Source: Mucilaginibacter sp. (GTDB lineage: Bacteria > Bacteroidota > Bacteroidia > Sphingobacteriales > Sphingobacteriaceae). Taken from it: a DNA stretch of 6,083 nucleotides. The number at the start of each line of letters is the position of its first letter. Within the stretch, counting starts at the first letter, position 1. Below are positions 1-4,368 of the stretch, piece by piece. The stretch spans positions 1 to 6,083 of the forward strand of contig JAQBNY010000288.1 in assembly GCA_028288315.1 (NCBI GenBank). Reading direction: 5' to 3'. Below the pieces are notes generated by a model. That model did not search any database and had not been told where the DNA came from. It saw nothing but the letters and a program-made list of their open reading frames with translations. The position numbers were made by a program, and so were the translations under genes.

Positions 1-678
1 GCAGGGTTCTTTTGCTGTATTATTTCAGTAAAAGCGCAACTGCCATCGCTTACTAAAAAAGAAATTAAAAATGGATGGGTCTTATTGTTTGATGGGAAAA
101 CGTTTGATGGTTGGCAAAAAGCAAACGGCACTCCATTTACAGGGAAAGGCTGGAAAATAGAAGATGGGGTTATTAGCGTTAACCCGCAGGACGGGCGCGG
201 CGGTGATATTGTAACCACAAAAGAATTTTCAGATTTTGAATTTTCTCTCGACTTTAATCTGGAAAAAGGAACCAATAGCGGGGTTAAATATTGTTTAATT
301 AAAAACACCTCTTTAGGATGTGAATATCAGATTATCGATGATGCCAATCATCCCGATGCAAAATTGGGTAAAAATGGTAACCGTGCACTCGCGGCGCTTT
401 ATGATATTATGCCCCCTGATACTGCTGCCAAGAAAAGTAAACAATTTGGTGAATGGAACACTATCCGCATTATCTCAAAAGGAAAACATGTAGAACACTG
501 GCTTAATGGTAAGAAAGTTTTGGAATATGAGCGTGGAAGTGACGCGTTTAAGCAACGGATAGCTGAAAGTAAATTTAAAAATGAAAAGGGTTTTGCCGAA
601 GCAGCACAATCGCCTATTCTTTTGCAGGAGCATCAAGAAGTGATTCATTTTAGAAATATAAAGATCAGAGTTCTGTAA
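1..678 (+). CDS. DUF1080 / 3-keto-disaccharide hydrolase family protein, 5' truncated
   Basis: The reading frame is open from base 1, so the gene begins before the window; 225 codons are visible. The first visible residues (AGFFCCIISVKA, then Q) look like the end of a signal peptide cleaved after A12, which places the protein in the periplasm or beyond. The mature part opens with the family hallmark GWVLLFDGKTFDGW (about residues 25-38). It continues with NSGVKY, CEYQIIDD, NHPDAK, LAALYDIMPP, GEWNTIRI, HVEHWLNGKKV and a final ILLQEH...FRNIKIRVL. This is the full order of conserved blocks of the DUF1080 jelly-roll (concanavalin-like) fold. Family members act on 3-keto-glycosides, cleaving the glycosidic bond after C3 oxidation; the substrate here is unknown. 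The oxidoreductase gene that starts 148 bases downstream fits that role. A TTG at 85 should not be taken as the start, because it lies inside the FDGK block. Only the first part of the signal peptide appears to be missing. The family call is firm; the catalytic activity is inferred. Confidence 0.93.
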   Translation, partial: AGFFCCIISVKAQLPSLTKKEIKNGWVLLFDGKTFDGWQKANGTPFTGKGWKIEDGVISVNPQDGRGGDIVTTKEFSDFEFSLDFNLEKGTNSGVKYCLIKNTSLGCEYQIIDDANHPDAKLGKNGNRALAALYDIMPPDTAAKKSKQFGEWNTIRIISKGKHVEHWLNGKKVLEYERGSDAFKQRIAESKFKNEKGFAEAAQSPILLQEHQEVIHFRNIKIRVL

Positions 679-826
679 TTTAGCTATACCAGGTATTAAC
701 CTTTTTGAAGCTATAATGAGTAAAGTAATCCGGTTTAAATATCCGACAAAATCGTAACCGTTAACAGTGATGTCCGGCTATCTGCCGCCGTCACCCTTTT
801 TAATTTTATGTTTTAAATTATAAACA

Positions 827-2173
827 ATGGAAAAAAGACGCGAATTCATCAAAAAGATGGCTGTAACTACTGCCAGCGTTGCAGTTGGGAGCAATACATT
901 TGGCTTTACAGCCAAAAGTTACAAAAGAATTATTGGGGCTAATGACAGAATACATGTAGCCATTATTGGCCTTAACGGGCGTGGCAGTAGCATGGCTGGC
1001 ACCTTTGCCCGTCAAAAAAACCTGGAAATAAGCATCGTTTGTGATGTAGATTCAAGAACGATACCTAAAATTCAACAAAAAGTAACAGCAGCAGGTCAAG
1101 CAACCGCCCCCAAAGGCGAGAAAGATTGCCGGAAGGTATTACAGGATAAAGACCTGGATGCCATTTATATAGCTACTCCTGATCACTGGCATGCACCCTT
1201 AACAATAATGGGTTGCCAGGCCGGTAAACACGTGTATGTAGAAAAACCGGTAAGCCATAACCCTCATGAAGGGGAGCTGGCAGTAGCCGCGGCACGTAAG
1301 TATAATCGGATAGTACAAATGGGGGCACAGCGCCGCTCATCGCCAGCAATGATACAGTGTATAGAAGAATTGCATGGTGGTGTTATTGGCCGGGTTTACC
1401 TGGCTAAGACATGGTATACCAATAACCGTAAAGCTAATTATCTTAAACCAGGTACCGTACCTGATTGGCTGGATTATGATCTGTGGCAGGGACCTGCACC
1501 ACGCACGCCCTACCAGGATGGACTGATCCATTATAACTGGCATTGGTATTGGAACTGGGGAACCGGTGAAGCCCTAAACAATGGAACACATGAAGTTGAT
1601 GTAGCCCGCTGGGGGTTAGGCGTTGACTTTCCAACACGTGTAAGCTCGGTAGGTGGCAGATATCAGTTTAAGGACGACTGGCAAACGCCAGATACCCAAA
1701 TTGTTACAATGGATTATCCGGGTAGGGTATCATTGATGTGGGAGAACAGAAGCTCAAACGGCAGGAAGATAGAGGGGGCAGACCGCGGTGTAATATTTTA
1801 TGGTGAAAATGGCAGCCTGGATACAGATGGCGAGGACTATACCATATATGACTTGAGCGGCAAGCTGGTAAAACAGGTAAAATCAGCCACTCAACAAGAT
1901 GCGGTGCAGGGTAGGAATACAGCCAGCCCAAGCTTAGGCATGGATAGCTTGCATGTAGCTAATTTCCTCGATGCTATCCGTAATAATCGCCGCCCCAACT
2001 GTGATGTGGAATTAGGTTACAGGAGCGTAGTGGCTATGCAGCTGGGTAACATTTCCTGGCGTGTTGGCCGCGATCTTCATCTTGATCCTAAAAATGGTCA
2101 TATTCTAAATGATACTGAAGCACAAAAATTATGGAGCCGCACCTATGAACCTGGTTGGGAGCCTAAAATCTAA
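827..2173 (+). CDS. Gfo/Idh/MocA family oxidoreductase with twin-arginine leader
   Basis: This 448-residue protein is a complete member of the NAD(P)-dependent Gfo/Idh/MocA family, which oxidises or reduces hydroxyl groups of sugars and cyclitols. The N-terminus has a twin-arginine motif (KRREFIKK, R4-R5) followed by a hydrophobic stretch to about residue 28, indicating Tat export as a folded, cofactor-loaded protein. The Rossmann domain begins at IHVAIIGLNGRG (G48, G51, G53), has the acidic strand end VCDVD (about 71-75), ATPDHWH (116-122) and the signature EKP (139-141). The C-terminal domain carries NNGTHEVDVARWG (about 251-263), where H255 and D258 are the likely substrate or proton-relay residues. 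The ATG at 827 is chosen because it alone gives the Tat leader; no Shine-Dalgarno sequence is visible. The gene lies between a DUF1080 gene and a cupin gene in the same orientation. The 148-base upstream gap has no clear promoter or terminator. A role in C3 oxidation of glycosides is inferred from context; the exact substrate cannot be read from the sequence. Confidence 0.95.
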   Translation: MEKRREFIKKMAVTTASVAVGSNTFGFTAKSYKRIIGANDRIHVAIIGLNGRGSSMAGTFARQKNLEISIVCDVDSRTIPKIQQKVTAAGQATAPKGEKDCRKVLQDKDLDAIYIATPDHWHAPLTIMGCQAGKHVYVEKPVSHNPHEGELAVAAARKYNRIVQMGAQRRSSPAMIQCIEELHGGVIGRVYLAKTWYTNNRKANYLKPGTVPDWLDYDLWQGPAPRTPYQDGLIHYNWHWYWNWGTGEALNNGTHEVDVARWGLGVDFPTRVSSVGGRYQFKDDWQTPDTQIVTMDYPGRVSLMWENRSSNGRKIEGADRGVIFYGENGSLDTDGEDYTIYDLSGKLVKQVKSATQQDAVQGRNTASPSLGMDSLHVANFLDAIRNNRRPNCDVELGYRSVVAMQLGNISWRVGRDLHLDPKNGHILNDTEAQKLWSRTYEPGWEPKI

Positions 2174-2223
2174 TTGAAATTATAAAACAGTAAGTAAATT
2201 ACAAATCAGTTAAATAATTTATC

Positions 2224-2685
2224 ATGACAAGAAGAGATTTAAGCCTTATAACCGTCACCGCCTTGTTGATGTGTATCCCGGTGGCCATCATGGCCCGCAA
2301 AAATAACGCCGAGCCGGTGTTGCAGGCTGCCGCCTACAACTGGAAAGATATTAAAGTAATAACAACCCCAAAGGGCGAAAGGCGGATGGTATTCGATTCG
2401 CCCACAGAAACCCTGGATCAGCTTGAGCTTCATATAACCACCCTGAATCCCGGAGATTCGTCGCATGCCCCTCACCGGCATCCTAATGAAGAACTGATTA
2501 TTGTCAAAGAGGGTGATGTGAGTGCCATGGTTGCCGGCCAGTGGAAGAAGATTGGCCCGGGATCTGTAGTTTATGAAGCTGCAAACAGTTTGCATGCCAT
2601 GAAAAATACAGGTAGCACCCGCACTACCTATTATGCTTTGCAATGGAAGACAGCCAAAACGGGGAAAGCGGTTAAAGTCAATTGA
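2224..2685 (+). CDS. Exported single-domain cupin protein
   Basis: This 153-residue protein has an N-terminal export signal: MTRRDL, then a hydrophobic run (about residues 7-24) ending IMA before RK. The R3-R4 pair followed by D-L resembles a twin-arginine motif, so Tat export is possible, though a Sec signal cannot be excluded. The rest is one cupin beta-barrel. Motif 1 is G77...H84-R-H86...E90...G97, matching the standard pattern apart from one extra spacer residue. Motif 2 is NSLHAMKN, with H124 and N128. H84, H86, E90 and H124 are the predicted metal ligands. Small cupins of this kind may be isomerases, epimerases, oxygenases or metal-binding sugar sensors, and the sequence does not say which. 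The gene starts 50 bases after the oxidoreductase with no terminator between, so it is probably in the same transcript and may act on the oxidised sugar. The ATG at 2224 is the only start that retains the leader. The fold is firm and the function unknown. Confidence 0.88.
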   Translation: MTRRDLSLITVTALLMCIPVAIMARKNNAEPVLQAAAYNWKDIKVITTPKGERRMVFDSPTETLDQLELHITTLNPGDSSHAPHRHPNEELIIVKEGDVSAMVAGQWKKIGPGSVVYEAANSLHAMKNTGSTRTTYYALQWKTAKTGKAVKVN

Positions 2686-2726
2686 TGATAAAAAGCTGCA
2701 TAATGGTGGCAAAACTTTTATTCATA

Positions 2727-2734
2727 TACTTTTG
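2727..2734 (+). promoter_or_regulatory. Isolated TAnnTTTG box (possible -7 element)
   Basis: TACTTTTG matches the Bacteroidota primary-sigma -7 consensus TAnnTTTG exactly. It lies 42 bases after the cupin gene. No convincing TTG-type -33 element is seen about 20 bases upstream, and no open reading frame follows. If used, it would start a transcript of roughly 175 bases ending at the terminator at 2914. One match of this kind can arise by chance in AT-rich DNA. Confidence 0.2.
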
Positions 2735-2812
2735 GGATAACCATCATGCCTCCTGGTGATTTCCTGATTTACCACAACTGAAGCATCTAACTAAGGGCTG
2801 AAGATTGATTTT

Positions 2813-2840
2813 ACTTATAAGTTGTTGAAAGTAAGTTATT
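2813..2840 (+). repeat. Cluster of TAAGT repeats beside the tRNA fragment
   Basis: ACTTATAAGT (2813-2822) is a perfect 10-base palindrome. Its right half begins the nonamer TAAGTTGTT (2818-2826), which recurs as TAAGTTATT (2832-2840) with one mismatch and a 14-base period. There are thus three TAAGT units, one inverted and two direct, ending 11 bases before the tRNA 3' fragment. The arrangement could be integrase or recombination-factor binding sites or a regulator site, but it is short and AT-rich and may be chance. Confidence 0.35.
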
Positions 2841-2851
2841 TGTAAATGCAA

Positions 2852-2872
2852 GTTCGAGCCCAGGTGGGCGCA
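2852..2872 (+). other. tRNA 3'-end fragment, candidate attachment-site remnant
   Basis: These 21 bases read as the end of a tRNA: G53 and the T-loop TTCGAGC (2853-2859), the T-stem 3' half CCAGG (2860-2864), the acceptor 3' half TGGGCGC (2865-2871) and a discriminator A (2872). CCA is not encoded. The bases that should form the T-stem 5' half (expected CCTGG) are GCAAG, so only the last base pairs. The expected acceptor 5' half GCGCCCA, an anticodon arm and a D-arm are absent upstream. A rho-independent terminator follows 7 bases later, as is usual after a genuine tRNA gene. This is what remains when an integrative element inserts in the 3' part of a tRNA gene and displaces the original end. 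The isotype cannot be told from this piece. A chance resemblance or a decayed tRNA copy is possible. Confidence 0.6.
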
Positions 2873-2879
2873 CTTCAAT

Positions 2880-2914
2880 AAAAGCCGTTTCTCCATAAGG
2901 AGAACGGCTTTTTT
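2880..2914 (+). terminator. Strong rho-independent terminator
   Basis: The left arm (2880-2894) pairs with the right arm (2899-2912): AAAA with TTTT, GCCG with CGGC, two of the three Ts with AA, and CTCC with GGAG. The loop is ATAA (2895-2898) and one T is bulged. A run of six T (2909-2914) closes the structure. It would end transcripts from the genes upstream, or from the tRNA whose 3' fragment precedes it, and separates them from the SGNH gene. The reverse strand also ends in a T-rich stretch, so some activity in both directions is possible. Confidence 0.9.
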
Positions 2915-2939
2915 GCTTCTTTAAAAATTTAAAACTTTT

Positions 2940-2957
2940 AGCTAAATCAATTTAGCT
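2940..2957 (+). promoter_or_regulatory. Perfect palindrome, candidate operator of the SGNH-GH38 operon
   Basis: AGCTAAAT (2940-2947), CA, then ATTTAGCT (2950-2957) form a perfect 8+2+8 inverted repeat. It ends 5 bases before the TAnnTTTG box and 17 bases before the start codon, where the -33 region of the promoter should lie. A dimeric regulator bound here would cover the promoter. It lacks a T-run and lies after the terminator, so it is not a second terminator. The regulator is not encoded in the window. Confidence 0.5.
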
Positions 2958-2962
2958 TTTCA

Positions 2963-2970
2963 TAAGTTTG
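2963..2970 (+). promoter_or_regulatory. TAnnTTTG box (-7 element) before the SGNH gene
   Basis: TAAGTTTG matches the Bacteroidota -7 consensus exactly and lies 4 bases before the ATG at 2975. A start point a few bases downstream of such a box would fall at the start codon, giving a leaderless or nearly leaderless message. No clear TTG-type -33 element is seen, since the region is occupied by a palindrome. The match and its location in the only promoter-sized gap support it; the very short spacing to the ATG is a reason for caution. Confidence 0.5.
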
Positions 2971-2974
2971 CGTT

Positions 2975-4363
2975 ATGAAACTAAGTTTATCTGCCTTGTA
3001 TTTATTTTTTTGTCTAACCGGAATTGTAATGGCGCAAAAAGTTCAACCTTTTCAACAGGGCGACCGGGTGGTATTTGTAGGTAACAGTATTACTGATGGC
3101 GGCCATTACCATTCTTACATTTGGCTGTATTATTTAACACACTACCCCGGTAGGCGCATTACCGTATTTAATGCTGGAATAGGTGGCGATGTAGCACAAC
3201 AAATATTTGAAAGGTTAGATAGCGACGTATTGGCCCATAAGCCTACGGTGCTAACGCTTACCTTTGGTATGAATGATACCGGTTACCAGAACCTGAAAGG
3301 AGATAAAGCTGATTCGGTTTATAATGCTAAAGTAGCTGCATCATTAAAAAGCTTTGCTCTTGTCGAAGCAAAACTAGAGGCGCATCCTGAAGTCAAAAAG
3401 ATCATGATCTCGTCGCCGCCATATGACGAGACATCTAAAATAAAGATCAACCCCTTATTAAAAAAGAACGCTGCTATTCTAATAATAGCAGCCGAACAAC
3501 AAAAGGCCGCAGCCAGAAATAATTGGGATTATGTAGATTTTAATGGCAGCCTTACACAGGTTAGCCTGCACGAGCAGCAGTACGATTCACTATTTACTTT
3601 CAATAACGCCGACCGGATCCATCCCACAAACGATGGGCAAATGGTTATGGCATATGCGTTTTTAAAGGCCCAGGGCTTAGCAGGTAAAAAAGTAGCCGGT
3701 GTGGTAATCAACGCCCCTGCAAATAAGGTAGAACATGCCGAAAATTGCGCCATCACCCAGCCGGATATATCACCTGTAGTTATCAAATTCAACTATTTAG
3801 CCAATTCATTACCTTATCCAACTGATACCATTCCAAGTGGTTTTGGCAGGCCGCAGCGCGCGCAATCAGCAGCGTTAAAACTAATACCATTCACAGATGA
3901 ATTTAACCAGGAAACATTACAGGTTAAGGGACTAAAACAGAACCAATATACGCTTAAAATTGATGATAAAACTATTGGCACTTATACAGGTGCCGACCTT
4001 AGCCAAGGCATTAACCTGGCTTTAATTAAAACTACACCGCAATACCAGCAGGCATTAGCCATAATGCACATTAATGAAGAGCGCTGGGAAATTGAACGCC
4101 GCTTGCGCGAATATTATTGGATCCATTACTCCATACTTAAGCCGAAGGGACTGCTGTTTAATGATGGTGATGCCACTGTAGATTCGCTGCAAAAATATGC
4201 TAAGAAAGATTTTTTTGTAGCAGCAACCATTCCAACTTATCGCAAAGCAAGGTTTAAAAGCGTTCGCGATGCCTGGCAACAGGAAATAAACCTGCTTACC
4301 AACCAAATGTACCAAATTAATAAACCCATTGTTCACCGTTTCGAAATCACTTTAATTAAATAA
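2975..4363 (+). CDS. Secreted SGNH/GDSL hydrolase with long C-terminal extension
   Basis: This 462-residue protein is predicted to be a secreted serine ester hydrolase, most likely removing acetyl or other acyl groups from a carbohydrate. A Sec signal peptide spans residues 1-20, with cleavage at VMA before Q21. The four SGNH blocks are in order: block I GNSITDGG with nucleophile S38; block II NAGIGGD (66-72) with the oxyanion glycine; block III GMND with N100; block V DRIHP with D213 and H216. The catalytic domain thus ends near residue 235. The remaining 225 or so residues are unusual for a plain SGNH enzyme. They seem to comprise a beta-rich part (about 240-345) and a helical part rich in charged and aromatic residues (about 350-450, with RWEIERRLREYYWIHY). 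The ATG at 2975 is the start that gives the signal peptide. The next gene begins 5 bases after the stop, so the two are surely co-transcribed, which ties the esterase to glycan degradation. The substrate is unknown. Confidence 0.93.
   Translation: MKLSLSALYLFFCLTGIVMAQKVQPFQQGDRVVFVGNSITDGGHYHSYIWLYYLTHYPGRRITVFNAGIGGDVAQQIFERLDSDVLAHKPTVLTLTFGMNDTGYQNLKGDKADSVYNAKVAASLKSFALVEAKLEAHPEVKKIMISSPPYDETSKIKINPLLKKNAAILIIAAEQQKAAARNNWDYVDFNGSLTQVSLHEQQYDSLFTFNNADRIHPTNDGQMVMAYAFLKAQGLAGKKVAGVVINAPANKVEHAENCAITQPDISPVVIKFNYLANSLPYPTDTIPSGFGRPQRAQSAALKLIPFTDEFNQETLQVKGLKQNQYTLKIDDKTIGTYTGADLSQGINLALIKTTPQYQQALAIMHINEERWEIERRLREYYWIHYSILKPKGLLFNDGDATVDSLQKYAKKDFFVAATIPTYRKARFKSVRDAWQQEINLLTNQMYQINKPIVHRFEITLIK
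3470..3492 (+). repeat. 9-base inverted repeat inside the SGNH gene
   Basis: GCTGCTATT (3470-3478) and AATAGCAGC (3484-3492) are perfect inverted copies separated by 5 bases. They could form a stable hairpin in the mRNA. No T-run follows, so it is not a terminator. It lies in codons for an alanine- and isoleucine-rich helix (AAILIIAA) and may simply reflect that composition. Confidence 0.5.
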
Positions 4364-4368
4364 TACTG

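Noticed and set aside
85..87. TTG at 85 as the start of the DUF1080 gene
   Set aside because: The frame is open to base 1, and residues before 85 include the end of a signal peptide and the conserved GWVLL that belongs to the FDGK block, so the true start is outside the window.
679..826. Terminator or promoter between the DUF1080 and oxidoreductase genes
   Set aside because: No GC-rich hairpin with a T-run and no exact TAnnTTTG box. TATGTTTT near 807 is one base off and too common in AT-rich DNA to call. Two AGCTATA copies near 682 and 709 are too short to mean much.
2239..2712. 157-codon reverse-strand reading frame over the cupin gene
   Set aside because: It is a shadow of the cupin gene. 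Its translation has no recognisable domain, while the forward frame has a leader and complete cupin motifs.
2736..2804. Reverse-strand reading frames in the gap, one with a CxxCxxxxxH pattern and one starting after an AGGAGG
   Set aside because: The frames are only about 8 to 22 codons and are closed by stops. They match no family, the zinc-knuckle pattern is incomplete, and a strong Shine-Dalgarno is not typical of this phylum.
2780..2872. A complete tRNA gene
   Set aside because: Only the 3' 21 bases fit. There is no acceptor 5' half, D-arm or anticodon arm upstream, and the T-stem 5' half does not pair.
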